Source: Epiperipatus broadwayi
Taxonomy: Eukaryota > Onychophora > Udeonychophora > Euonychophora > Peripatidae
DNA: 64,000 nt
NCBI GenBank assembly: GCA_028023455.1
Contig: JAQFVV010012535.1
Span: 1,240,001-1,304,000 of the forward strand
Reading direction: 5' to 3'
A model generated the notes under the pieces. The model made no database searches and was not told the origin of the DNA. It saw only the letters and a program-made list of their open reading frames with translations. A program made the translations under genes and the position numbers. Below, piece by piece: positions 48,729 through 60,815 of this stretch; position 1 is the stretch's first letter; each line of letters opens with the position of its first letter.

Positions 48729-48994
48729 AAAATATCAAATGAAGACATGCATGCCTCAACATATATATATAATTCAAAAATGTAATATAAATTAATTCAT
48801 TAACAAAGTTTAACTAGTCCTTCAAATAGCTAATTATGTTCACATTTAATATGTGATGACCAATCAAATTGCTAGTGAACTTCATGGTTTTTAAAGTGAC
48901 AATAATTGTATAATAATATTAAAATACTACTGATGATTTGATTTGCTATGTTAATTTATATGTGCTTTTATATGAATGTATATATGAGAGAGAT

Positions 48995-49068
48995 GGGCTT
49001 CATTGGAGTAGTGGTTAATTTATTAGCATTTCTTGATCATGATTTGGGATTCAAATCTATGTGGAACT
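48995..49068 (+). other. tRNA-like sequence, weak
   Basis: GGAGTAGTGGTTAATTT resembles a tRNA D-arm and A box, and GGGATTCAAATC resembles a B box, about 35 nt apart. The stem partners are poor. Possibly a SINE head. Confidence 0.3.
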
Positions 49069-49224
49069 TGAAAAAAATTTTGGTAGTTGAAGATTTGCTA
49101 AACAAGTTCAGGACTTTTTTCAAGTTAGCAATTCTGCTAATCATCTGATTCCACTGACAAGGAAAAAATCTTATATCTCCATGGTTTTCTTTTTCCTATC
49201 AAATCAAATTTAAACCACTAAACA

Positions 49225-49327
49225 TCACACAATCACCATTTCTTATGCTTGCTCATAACTGTTATTAAAACAGGCAAAACTCTCCATACAGTAATGCTAC
49301 TCGGTACAAGCCAGAGTAATCAATCAT
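49225..49327 (-). repeat. Single-armed, truncated copy of hairpin family F2
   Basis: About 100 bp match the tail and the outer part of the arm of F2 (ACCATTTCTTATGCTTGCTC, then AACTGTTATTAAAACAGGCA and following). Similarity stops at AGTAATCAATC, before the ribozyme, and there is no second arm. It looks like an ordinary 5'-truncated retroposed copy of the same unit. Confidence 0.8.
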
Positions 49328-49399
49328 ATTTGTTCAGAATCGCAATTAATGACAAGAGACCTCACAAAATCACTAGCAAAGTATAAAAGAGGAGAACAA

Positions 49400-52300
49400 A
49401 TAACTATCTTGCATATTTTTATTAATAGTTGAGTTTATAATGTTAGTTCACATCATTATACTTGATACACTTTTTTTAAAAATATATATATATTTCTATC
49501 ATTGCAAATCTAATAGAAAAAAAAAAATCTACATTTATTGGCATTTGATTTTGAAATCAATTTTGAACTATTCATCTTCAATAGTTTTGAAAAATTGAAT
49601 GCTGATAGTATAGAGATGTAATATCTGATTTTTAAATCACTGAGTATGAGAGATTTTTTTTCAGAAAATCACTATTTTAATCAGCTTAGGTTATTACATG
49701 ATTATCACAAAAAGGTTTTACTATCATTATTCTCATTTTAGTTTTGCAAATGTATAGTTTAACCACATAATGAAAACCAGTGTTATAGTGTTTAAGTAAT
49801 TTATTTTGTAATGTGATATGTATTTTTTGTTACATTTGTTTAATAATCATTAAAGTTGCACTTCTTTGTGGTCATTTGATGATACTTATGGATAGAAACC
49901 TGATAACAATATAGATGATAAATGTATTTAAAGGTAACTAAAATAATAAAAAACATATGAGTACAAGCGCTGCCCCATGAAACTAATCTAAAATAAGAAT
50001 ATATCTATTACAAAAGAAGTCAATTGGAAATATGATTCAGTAAATAAAATATCAGTTGCTTTTTTTAAAAAAGTGATGTTTCTAACTGATGATTTAGCAA
50101 AAGATATCTTATTTTAGACAAATGTTACACTTAAACATAGGCTTAATAAAAACCATGATAGTAATATTAATCAAAATAAATCACCATATAAGAGAAGTAT
50201 TGCAGATACTAAACTTGGCAAAAACAAGTAATTAGTGATATACGAGCTGCTGCAAAAGAAAAATATATGTGTTAAAATTAATGAATATAAAATAAAAAAG
50301 AAATGGTTATCATGTTTTGTATCTATCGAAATTTTATTATTTGATGGTTTATTATGCCTAATATGTTGGTGTTTTTATTTACATTCATCTTTAATTATAA
50401 CCTCTTTTCAAAAAGAACTCTACTGTTATTTTATCAAAGTGATAATTCTAATGAAAAAAATGGTTTGGAAAAGAAAATAATTAAACAAAAAGTAAGTAAT
50501 TGTGAGAAGATAGTTTTTCAAGATAAAATTATGGTGAGGGATTAACAAATATTCAATATTTGATAGTGCTTAGTCTTTCTGTGTTTTTCTTATCTGTATA
50601 TATATTAAGCAATACATTTTTAAAGGCTAACATTTAAGGCTTGTATGTATCGAATAAGCTATTGGATGCATTCAAACCAAACAAGAATTCTATCAACTGA
50701 GAGTATTATATGCAAATTTTTTGATTGATCTATAACTAATAGGTATTGATCAAACATATGTCTATGAGATTTTATTATTCATGATTTTTTAGATATTGTT
50801 TAAAACTAAAAAGTTCATGAATAATGATGAAATTGAATAACATGGCCAATATTCTTAAAAAAATATATAACTTTTTTTTTTTTTGGCCTGTCAGTCAATT
50901 TATCTCAGCATTAGATATATTTATTTGTTTGAATTATATATGCTTGCCAATATACTCTTAATTTAAAACAAAAATCTAATCTTGAAAAGGTTCAGATTTA
51001 GAGAAGATTGAAAAATAATTAATCACAAAATACTCATTTTACAATATTTTGCAGACATTTTACAATATTCAACTTAATATAACTGTAAGATTAGCTTTAT
51101 TTTATAGTTTATAATTTATAAAACAAACGTGCCCAAGTTGTATATTGCTATTTCTTTATTTATATGAGTGTAAATGTCAGTTTTATTGATACTTTTACTG
51201 TCAATATTTTTATATAGGTAAGCACTAATTATCTTACTAATAAAAGAAAAAAATTCTGCTTCAATAATCATTATTTATAATTGATGTTATTAATATTGAA
51301 ATTAATTGACAGTAATTGTTATTGCTTATAAGGTTAATTTTAAATTCAATAGATTCATGAAAATAATTAGATTTTTTTTAAAAATATATATATATTTTCT
51401 TTTTTCATTTATAATACACATATATAAACTAACAGTCATATATAATGAAAACTATTTGGACTCATAACTTCATTTGTATTTAAATCCCTTTGAAAGAAAT
51501 ATTGACTTGTCTTATTTCTCTGTTGCGAATTTTGAAGCCAATCAAAAAATTTTCTAAGTACATATCAATCTTTCTATAAAAATAGTATAAGTAACTGATA
51601 CTTCAACCATTGTATTATCAATGTGTATAATGATAATTTTTTGCTGACAAATTAAAAATTTATTGTGCAATTTTTTTTTAATGTAAAAAGTACAGTAGAG
51701 TATCAATAACTGCTATATTTTGTTTCAAATCTCTTCACATACATCATATATTATAGGTAATAGATCACATTCTGTTGATAAGCTTTGATTACAATATTTT
51801 AATTATTATAATTTTACCTTTAAGGCTTTGGCTATGCTGAGGCATAATATGGTAGATCTGAATTTAGTTCAGTCCCATAAAGCTATTTAAGTTAGATAGC
51901 TAGATTTAAAGACATTTTCATGTCCAAAAATTTCAGAGTTTCTACTTAAATATACATATGAAATAAGTGCTGGGTTTTGAGTTTATATTTTAGATCTAGT
52001 ATCCGAATATTCTAGCTCTCTACTGACATGAGCTATAAGCTTGAATCCAGTTGGTCTGGAGATGTGAGTGAAGAGATTTTAAATATTTTCTCATATTACA
52101 CTTATTAATTAAGAGCTTGTTTGAGCTATTGGTACACACTGTATTGCATAGTTATATAGTTATAAATTAACATTATCATGTAAATAAAATTTTAAAAAAG
52201 TAATAATGTAGTTATTAGTGATAAATTGAGAGCACATATACTTACATATTGACTGTATGCATGTTCATTCATTCATATTTCAAAAAATAAAAATAATGTC

Positions 52301-54095
52301 TTTATTTTTTTTAAATAAAATGATCAGTGCAGAATCAGACTTTTATCATATTCTTTTTCTTCCTTAACTTCTTTTTTCCTGTGTGGAAACATAATAGCAT
52401 TTTCATTATCTGGATTATGGCTTTCCGGTTGTTTTGATATATTTAAGTCTGCATTGACTTTGAAATCTATGCAGTGATTCTTTGTTGCTGAAATTTATTT
52501 CATGTTCTTGGACAAACTCTTCAAACTTTAAGCTTTCTGACACAATATAAGAATGTTTTACAATCTTTTTTTTTCTGCTATTACTAAATCAATAATCTTC
52601 ATTTTATCACTTAAGAAAGGTATTTTAGAGATTTTTTTAAATTTTATAAAACTTAGTTTTATATTTAAAAATCTGTTTTTTATATGAAATATTGTACCGC
52701 ACCAAACTTTTGGAAGGATTGAAAAAAATAAATGTAAAATATGTGCTTTTATTATAATCTGAAAAAACAATATTAATAAATCTGATCATTTATGGTGCTC
52801 CAAGGTGAAAAAATGGTTGCTGCCATAGCATAAAATTTATTTCATCTTTATGTAATGTTTTAATTTTTTTGTTTATATATATATTTTTGAATGATGTATC
52901 ATTGAAGTAATGTATATTGATACAATGCATTTCACTGTTTCATTGTAATTCTATTTTTCTGTATATAAAAATCATTAAGATTATTATAATGAATTTTTGT
53001 CATATCTGCCTAAGAAAATGCTTTTACATAAATTTTAAGAAAATACTATAAAAAATTATACAATATTGATAACCAAGTAAGTTATTATACTATTACCAAT
53101 AAAACAAGTATTCTATAAATATAAAAAATTTTGATTATTCCAAAAAGGTAAAATAAATGCAGAACTGTTGTTCAATTGAAAATAATTGTATTTAATTAAA
53201 TTAATAATTAAACATATGTTTTTTATATTATAGATCAAATTTACAACCACATTAAATAAAAGTGGAAAAGGTTTTTTTATACCTTGCATAAAATTTGGAA
53301 TTGTCATCAGAAATATCATAAATTATTGTTAAACCAATAAAAATGATAAAAAGATTTTTATAAAGAAAGGTAATGTCCTTTAAGTTAGATAAAAAAGTTC
53401 TAATTGATTATCATTTATAAAATTATTTATTATCAATCATAATTATTAGGGATAATTTGAAAACTTTTAGTAGGTCTTTGTTTTTTTATGTTGGAATGAA
53501 ATGTGGATTAAATATAATTAACAAATTATACTGTATTATTTAAAAATAAATATTCTTAAATAGGATTTGAAAAAAAAAAAAGTACATGAATCTGGCAATG
53601 AAGTTAGATATATTTTCTTTAATAAAAACTTGCCTGCTTATAAACTATTGACATTTTTACTAAAAGAATAATGCATTTTGTAAGCAATTTGTAGATAACA
53701 TATATATAACAGTGTTTCTTAAGATTTAGAATCTTTATATTTCTTCAGAAATATATATATATTAAAAAGAGTTAAAGAAAGGCCATTGAATATGAGTTGC
53801 TATTTTGCATTAGTTTTAGTAAATGTAAGCTTTAAAATAGCAAGATTATCTAGAATATTGTCACATTTTGAAGAATATATATCAGAAAACTAAACTACAT
53901 ATTTGGTAATACTAAAATATTTAATATAGATAAGGTTGTTTGACTTCATTACCTCTTCAAAACTTTGGAGCTCATTGCATGTATGTTGTACCAAATTATA
54001 TCAGAATATAAAAACAAAACAAAAAAGTAATATATAGTATTTGAAAACATGAAATAATATTTATTTAGAAAACAAATATGGAATTAATAAAAATA
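49400..54095. other. No gene seen
   Basis: About 4.7 kb of AT-rich sequence with TA microsatellites (near 49483 and 51384) and homopolymer runs. The overlapping short frames at 50235-50545 are low-complexity and resemble no family. No repeat ends were found. Confidence 0.45.
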
Positions 54096-54097
54096 TT

Positions 54098-54390
54098 TAC
54101 AAAAATACGATTTTGATATTTTTTATTTTAGCATTACAAACAATAGAAAAATAAACCTAACCGCAACAACTTTTACTTTTAGTTGTCATTCTATTTGAAA
54201 TAACAAATAGCGGTAAACAACAAATAAAAAGCAAACTAAAAAAGGCGAATCAAATTGTAATTTGTTTATTTTGTTTTACATTTATTATTATCATTTAATT
54301 TGTATACGCAAATAAAAAATAATATATAGTTTAAGCGTGAAAACTGCGCCATCGAGTGAGATATAGTAGCTATTCGACGACAACCAAAAT
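54098..54390 (+). repeat. Dispersed repeat, copy 2 (short form)
   Basis: Aligns to 355-1075 but lacks its telomere-like and 49-bp arrays. At the corresponding point it reads AAACCTAACCG (54152-54162), a plausible single-copy seed for the CCCTAA expansion in copy 1. Confidence 0.75.
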
Positions 54391-54639
54391 TACATTATTT
54401 TCATGTGTTCAGAAAAATTCTTTTTTTTGTTTTACTGAAAAAATGAAAAAATATCAATTAGCTTATTCTGGCAAAGTTTGGTATGTGAATGGTGACTCTA
54501 CCAACAGGTAGAGATGTACGCAAAACAGGAAATATATTGTAGATTAAAATGGGGGAAAAAATAAATATAGATTATTTAAAGTCATCTAGATGTTACAGAT
54601 GTTATATTTATTAACAGTAAATGTTATAAAAGCTGTCAA

Positions 54640-55150
54640 ATAAAATCAAGAATGTAGACTAAAGATAAATACTAAAAAGTGATATTTAAAAGCTTTAAAA
54701 AAGAGAGAGAAAATAAAGATTGATAGTAATGAATTAAAATAAATTAACAATTATAAAAACCTTGATCAAATTATTAAGTACAAATAAACAATATATGAAA
54801 TTAATTATAGAATTAAACTTGAATAGAGTGCTTTTGGTAGTAATAACAATATTAAAAAAACATATGCCTATATGTTTTAAAAGAAAAGTTTTTAGTAGGT
54901 GTGTTTTACTAGTAAGATTTTATTTAAGAATCTGAGGCTTGAACACTTAATAGAAAGGCAATACACAGATTTCAGATTACATAGCAAAGTAGGAGAGATG
55001 TATGTTGTAATGAGCAAGAAGGAATCAAAAATTAAATATATGAATGATTGAATAATTAAGAGATTGAAATAAAATTAGATTAAGCATATTGCTAGAAGAG
55101 ATACCAATGGATAATCATTTGAAGTTTTAAATTGAATTCCAAAAGTAATG
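54640..55150 (+). pseudogene. LINE relic, end of reverse transcriptase
   Basis: Plus-strand, with stops: DSNELK, NNYKNLDQIIKYK, YEINYRIKLE, SAFGSNNNIKKTYAYMF (54720-54870), then KESKIKYMND and IKHIARRDTNG near 55020-55115 and FEVLN. These are the thumb and C-terminal blocks of endonuclease-reverse transcriptase LINEs (YxYLGQxI, EIxRRIxLxWxAFG, WAGHxARRxDxRW, VLxWxP). The 5' part is missing. It meets another LINE relic in the opposite direction just downstream. Confidence 0.75.
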
Positions 55151-55229
55151 TAATTTTTTAAAAATCAGATTAATTGAATGATTCTATTAAATTCTCTATC
55201 TGCCAGCAGGATGCTTGAAGATCACATAA

Positions 55230-56070
55230 ACCATGAGTAATTTATTGGTGATTGTCAATTTGTACTACAACAAAAAGATTTATATTTTCATTCAAAATAT
55301 TAAGACTAATCATTAAACCATCCTTTGAATTAGTCAAAAATAGCACATTCAATGCATATTGTAAAGTTAGAAGCCAAGACGTTGAAGTTCTCATTTTTAC
55401 TTTTAATCATTTTATATTAAAAATTCCACTACTGAATCTATATTGAATCTTGATGAAGTTATCTGTAAGCAGTCAAAGACATTATCAATTTGGAGCTAAA
55501 ATACATCTTTGTTTAACTCCAGTATTCATTTCAGACACATTAGGCTTTTCACCACCAATAATAATAATGTTTACTCCCATACCGCCATATGAATAAAGTT
55601 TACTAATCAATTATTTTTATCATTGTCGCAAACCTCAATTTATTGAGTCTAGTGCTTTAACTAAATGTATAAAAATAATGTGTAACACTTCTCTGTTTAT
55701 AATACTTTTCTTGCATTTGACTTGTAATTAAAATCATATCTATAGTCTCCACCCCCTCCGCTTTTAAAACTATACTTCTCTGTAACTTGATGCAATGTAT
55801 TCAATAAAACTCTTGAAAATACTTTTGATTATAATGAATAACAATGATTTTCTGTGACAATTACTAATTAATCTTTTTTTATTTTCTTTATTCTTATAAA
55901 TTGAAATAACAGAAGCATTTTTAAAGTTAAATGAAACATCTTTATGAGTTTATGTATTTCCAAAAAATTCCAATGGTTTAAAACTAATATTATTGCCATA
56001 ATTTTAAACTTTTTCAGTGATATTAAGACCTTCTGTAGTCTTTTTTTAAAAAAATTATGTAAGTAAATGC
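55230..56070 (-). pseudogene. LINE relic, reverse transcriptase core
   Basis: On the minus strand, in shifting frames: FKNASVISIYKNKENK near 55925-55880, a GFRxGxGTID-like region near 55770-55735, REVLHIIFIHLVKALDSIN near 55695-55640 (FVDLTKAFDSVN in live copies), SYGGMGVNI near 55600, GVKQRCILAPN near 55525, then LQYALNVLFLTNSKD near 55365-55320 where YADD has decayed. The order matches LINE reverse transcriptases of the Jockey/R1-like group. Dead copy. Confidence 0.75.
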
Positions 56071-56484
56071 ATATTACAAATATTTAAATGTTTTTTAAAT
56101 TAAAAAAAAAGGTTCATGATTTCATTGATCAATTCAGTATAGCATTAATTGTTAATAAATAATAATTTTTTATAGTTGAGAGAATAATGGAAGAAGTGAT
56201 CAAAATTATTTACAAGAAGAGAATCTTAAATTGTCACATTTTGATTTATAAATATCAAACTACCCACAATCACTAATCATTTATTAAACTAGAGATTATC
56301 TCTAGCCCAGATGTAATCTTTAAACCAGTTAAAGATTAATGTATCTTATTTGATTAATTACACACTGGAGTAATTCAGTTTCATTTCTTTCCTTCCATGT
56401 GTGACATTTTTTACAGAAGTACTTAATAATCTCTCTTCTACACATTCTTGAAACATATTAATAATATGAAAAGACAAATGATTC

Positions 56485-56525
56485 CCAAGATGCATTTCAT
56501 GCTAAGGTGCATTCATCAATTGGCC
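56485..56525 (-). ncRNA. Hammerhead motif, family S copy c
   Basis: Minus strand: stem I CCAA/TTGG, core TTGATGA (first C mutated to T), stem II ATGC/GCAT with loop ACCTTA, GAAA, stem III TGCA, TC at the cleavage position. Only the first core base departs from consensus. Confidence 0.7.
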
Positions 56526-56870
56526 CAGATCGATCTTTATCATTTGTTCAATATTTATCAATAGTAAATTGTTACATTTTGATTTACAAGTGTCAAACTT
56601 AATTGTACCTACAACTCTGACATGATCCGTTTTAGATAAATACATTAATGGTTATCACTAATTATTTTTTAAACTGGAAAAAAAAAAAATAACAGGTATA
56701 TTAATTTATAAGATTTAAAGTTGATATCCGGGCTAGGGATAATCTCTTTATTTAAAAAGTAATTATCTAGGATGGATTATGTCAAAGTTGTGAGTGGAGT
56801 AAGTTTGATACTTATAAATTAAATGTAACAATTTACTATTGATAAAGACATAGGTGAAAGATTGTGACCT

Positions 56871-56915
56871 GGCTCAACTGATAAATGCTGGTTCAGCATG
56901 AAATGCATCTCGGGG
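56871..56915 (+). ncRNA. Hammerhead motif, family S copy d
   Basis: Core CTGATAA (second G mutated), stem II ATGCTG/CAGCAT with loop GTT, GAAA, stem III TGCA, cleavage TC, then TCGGGG where the consensus has TTGGGG. Likely inactive, but it defines the family consensus for stems II and III. Confidence 0.65.
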
Positions 56916-57245
56916 ATCATTTATCTTTTCATGTATCTTTATTCATATGTTTCAAGAATGTATAATGGTGTGGAAATAGAAAAATGAAATTGAATTACTC
57001 TATGTGTGTGTAATTAATTAAAAAACAGATACATTAATCTTTAACTGGTCAAAGTTTATATCCGAGTTAGAGATTATCTCTGGTTTAATAAATGATCATC
57101 ATTAATCATTGACTTGTTTATGTAGTTTGGTCATGTGTCAGACTTGTAGGTAGGATCAGTTTGACACTTGTAAAGCAAAATGTAACAATTTACTATTGAT
57201 AAATACTGAACAAATGATAAAGATATATGTAAGAGATTGTGACCT

Positions 57246-57291
57246 GGGCCAATCAATGAGGTTGAAGTTCAGCATGAAATGCTTCTTGGGG
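57246..57291 (+). ncRNA. Hammerhead motif, family S copy e
   Basis: Stem I CCAA/TTGG kept, core TCAATGA damaged, stem II disrupted, GAAA kept, stem III TGCT, TC and TTGGGG. A decayed tandem partner of copy d. Confidence 0.55.
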
Positions 57292-57375
57292 ATTGTTTGT
57301 CTTTTCACTTGACCTTATTCATATGTTTGAAGAGTATATGGTGGAGTGGAGTTAATTAAGTACTTGTATAGAAGA

Positions 57376-59064
57376 AAATATCCCCAGAGTTTTAAAAAAG
57401 AAGATAGGGGAAGGGGACTTCAAAATTGCTCACGTGAGTCATAAAATATGTAATGATTGTTTTAAAACTAAACAGATACTGCCTTCTGATTGAATTCTAT
57501 ACAGTACCATAATTTACAATCAAACTACAGATTTCTTTTTTAAAACTAGCAATATTTTAATATCATTTTTTGCAAATAATACTACTGTATATATATTATG
57601 TTGTTTTTACAAATTTTGTATTTTCTATAATTTATAATCAGTTTCAAATAAAAGGAATTAACTCAGATATTGACTATATAAAATCCTTAAAATCTATATT
57701 TATTATTTATCTTTTGTGTTTTTCTTGCATGGAAGATGTACAGAAATGCTTCATATTCATCTTACAATAAAAATTCTTGGATAGCATTTTCATGCACTAA
57801 TAAGAAATAAACTGAACCAAGTAAGAATCACAATGGTGAATTGAATAAGAAAATACTATATTAACTAATAAAATAAATTAAATGTAATTCAAAACTTGCT
57901 ATAGAATCATCCAATGAGAGAGCACATATTAAATTAGTACTATTCATTCTTTCATTAATTATTAAAAATTAAATATATAAATTTCTTATAAAAAATAAAA
58001 TTATTTTGGAGTAAAAGCATATATTAACATTGCTATTTTTAATACAAGCTGTGATGATTTCAGGGATGTCATGAAATATAATGCTTTTTACACTGAAAAT
58101 TTAAAATTAATGTTTCCTTTATTCACTGCATTCCAGCCTTGCACTAAAAATTATTCTGTGAATGATAGTTTTATACGAGGAAGTATAGAGAAAAAAACAA
58201 TATATTATACATGCATATGTTAAATCATTTCATAGATAAATATAGTAAATTTCAAAATAGGGATATGACAAATTTTTTTTGTTTTCCAATTTCTTTTTAT
58301 AAAAGTTTTATTTTAAAAACAATATTATGCTTTTAGTTATTAGTTTCTAAAAGAAATTGACTAAAGAATATAATCATGTTTTTTTCATTTATATATTTAT
58401 GTATTCTGTACATATGTGCACATTTATATAGTATGAATCAACCCAATTCAGTTAAGTTTTATAATTTTATAGCAAATGTCATCATCATAGTAAATATATG
58501 AAAACAAATTATTAATAATTATTATTTATTTTGTTAAGAAAGTCAGCTGCTAAGTGTATGAAAAATTCCCATTTTCGCACAAAAAAAGCTATTACTAATA
58601 ATAGTCAATAAGTATAATTATACTTTATTTTTTTAAAATAGAATATGTTTAGAATATTAAAAATATTTAAATTTTTTGAGTTTTTAATTTTATTTTATGC
58701 TATTATAATTTTTTTTATGATGCATTTTTAAGTTACTGTGAAAATTATATCTTCATTGGATGCTTAAAAAAGTCAATATGCCATTTTCAGTAACCTGCCA
58801 ATTAAACATAAAGAAGTTGAAATTAATACATTCTGAATTGACAGAAATGATAAATATCCTCTATTGTTTAAAAAAAAAAAAAACCTTTAGCTTATTGTTG
58901 CAATTTTTACTAATATTTATGTGAATTAGGTTTTTCTGCATTAATGACTATTAAAAATAAGAGAGCAGAGACTAGAATCAATTGAGAAAGAAATGAAACT
59001 ATCTTTCTAATATTTTAATTAATATTTATAAAATATTAAAGATTTTAAGACTTCTCATTCGATA
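57376..59064. other. No gene seen
   Basis: AT-rich sequence between the hammerhead cluster and the hAT element. No recognisable structure. Confidence 0.5.
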
Positions 59065-59072
59065 ATTTAATA

Positions 59073-60646
59073 CAGCGTTTCCCAACCTTTTTTGGCTCGC
59101 GTACCACTTGGTAGTACATCATGCTAAATTGTACCACTTCGTAAAAATGATTGTATTTCGTAAAATTTGTTATTGCGAGTGTGTTATTTTATTTGCATTA
59201 TAAATATTATAGGGTGACCATGTACGTATTCACATCTCATAATGACACAAATTACATTGAAACACGCCTAAACATCACGCCAGATTATAAACTCACTGTA
59301 ACATATATGTATGTGTTTGTTCAAAGTTTCATATTTTTTTCCAAAATAATTTATTAAAGATTACATTATTACATTAAAGGTTATTTGGTACATATTTTAT
59401 TCAAAGTGTTTTCTCATTCCTTCATCTTGGTTTTCCCGAATTTGAGTCTGTTTTCTCTTTTTCGGAGCATCTTGCTATTGGTTGGGACATGGAGAGGATA
59501 AATCCAGCATGTCCCAAGTCATGGTAAAAATAACCTCAGGGGTTATCAGGCTATCTCTTGTTCTTGTTTTCTTTATATTGTTCAGCATGAAGTTAATAGG
59601 ATTAAAATTTTGATGATTAAATACTAGCTTACATCTAGTAATCCACAATAGATGATCAAGAATTAATGAGAGTCTAATTTCTGGGTATGATCCTTTTCTG
59701 ATACATTCTTTCAAATTAAATAATTTAGATTGAATTGCCTAGATCCGACTCATTATTTATCTACTATTTTGTCATATTTCGTTTACTAATAAATGGTTTT
59801 AATAAAAACTTAAAATTATAAAAAACCAATTAATATATTTTCTTATCATAATCAAATATTTTTATAAAATAAATTTAATGAGATATTTGTGCTTGTTTCG
59901 AACAACAATTTTTTGAAATTTGGTTCAAAAGATGCGAGGTATACCCTTAAGTCTACAGCTGCGTTTAATCTGTTTCGATACTTTTTTTTTTTTAAAAATA
60001 TATGAAGAAAAAGCTCTTCCTACTAATTTCGTACTAGTAAACGGTAATAATTATTTAAGAGCTTTCTCAGAAAGTTGTTCATATTCTTTAATGTTTAACC
60101 AAAAATTAATTAGATTGTGTCGTTTGAATTCTACTTGTAAAGTACTGTCACATGATAATTTTATTCAATTTTATTTATCCTTTATTGATAATGATGTAGC
60201 TTTTTCTAAATTTTCTGCATAGAAAGGGTTTGAAATCCAATTATCATTTGTGTTTTCGGGTTTTGGAAAATATTCCATGAAAGACAATTTTAATCCTGTT
60301 AAATGTGCTATTATATTTTCTCGTATATCTTGAGACAGACTAACCTTATTTTCAAACAAAAAAATAGGTAGAGTTTCGAATACTTCCTCGATACTTATAT
60401 ATATATATTACTGTTTCCAAAAATCTAATTTCTTAATCATACTTTCAATTTTATCATTAACATTAAAGATCGTTATCGACTGTACATATTAACAACCTTA
60501 CTGTATAATATTATTAATTAAAATAATTTTTATGAAAATGATTTAATTTTTTTTTATGTCCGCCATTTTTGATTATTTTTCATGTACCACCAACCAGCAA
60601 CTCACGTACCACCAGTGGTACGCGTACCACAGGTTGGGAAACACTG
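59073..60646 (-). mobile_element. hAT transposon, 1.57 kb, perfect 8-bp target duplication
   Basis: Ends CAGCGTTTCCCAACCT and its near-inverse AGGTTGGGAAACACTG, followed inward by GCGTACCAC on both sides. ATTTAATA flanks exactly at 59065-59072 and 60647-60654. The CAGNGTTTCCCAACC terminus is classic for hAT elements. Only the C-terminal third of a transposase remains inside, on the minus strand, so it is an internally deleted copy. The right target duplication directly abuts hairpin F7. Confidence 0.93.
59890..60490 (-). pseudogene. hAT transposase relic, C-terminal domain
   Basis: Minus-strand order: DKIESMIKKLDFWKQ near 60455, FENKVSLSQDIRENIIAHL and YFPKPENTNDNWISNPFYAE near 60357-60200, IKLSCDSTLQVEFKRHN near 60155-60105, FWLNIKEYEQLSEKALK near 60095-60050, LLPFTSTKLVGRAFSS near 60045-59998, and in another frame NAAVDLRVYLASFEPNF near 59965-59915. 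This is the hATC dimerisation region of ZBED5/FAM200-like transposases. Two stops and a frameshift show it is dead. The N-terminal BED finger and catalytic DDE part are absent. Confidence 0.85.
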
Positions 60647-60654
60647 ATTTAATA

Positions 60655-60815
60655 TACAAAATTAACAAAGCGTATGACACACTTGAATGAGAAGCTATAA
60701 AGATACACAGAAATTATTACATGCTAAAGGCCTCGAAAGCGCTTAGCGTGTAATAATTTCTGTGTATCTTTATAGCTTCTCATTCAAGTGGGTCATACGC
60801 TTTGTTAATTTTGTA
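60655..60815 (+). mobile_element. Small hairpin element F7
   Basis: Arms of about 73 nt (60655-60727 and 60743-60815) pair almost perfectly, starting TACAAAATTAACAAAGCG and ending in its complement. The loop is about 15 nt. The apex holds CCTCGAAAGCGC and the stem begins at TTAGC, the point where the related F5 motif would cleave. TA at both edges could be a TA target site, as in Tc1/mariner MITEs, but the shared ribozyme-like motif links it to the other hairpins. The fold is pre-miRNA-like in shape though too long for a typical animal pre-miRNA. Confidence 0.75.

Larger units (their letters stand above)
56216..57375. repeat. Hammerhead family S cluster: inverted and tandem units
   Basis: Left of about 56685 there is one full and one partial unit on the minus strand (56216-56680). 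To the right, two units lie head to tail on the plus strand (56692-57021 and 57022-57375, period about 375 bp). Shared blocks include AATGTAACAATTTACTATTG, TTTGACACTTGTAAA, GAGATAATCTCT-like and the ribozyme. The symmetry axis is at an A-rich spacer (56680-56691). Tandem monomers of 170-400 bp each with a hammerhead are the described form of animal retrozymes; inverted joining of such arrays is unusual. Confidence 0.8.

Noticed and set aside
60655-60815. F7 as a microRNA precursor
   Set aside because: The stem is longer than usual and shares a ribozyme-like motif with a larger foldback; a mobile-element origin is simpler. Small-RNA data would be needed.
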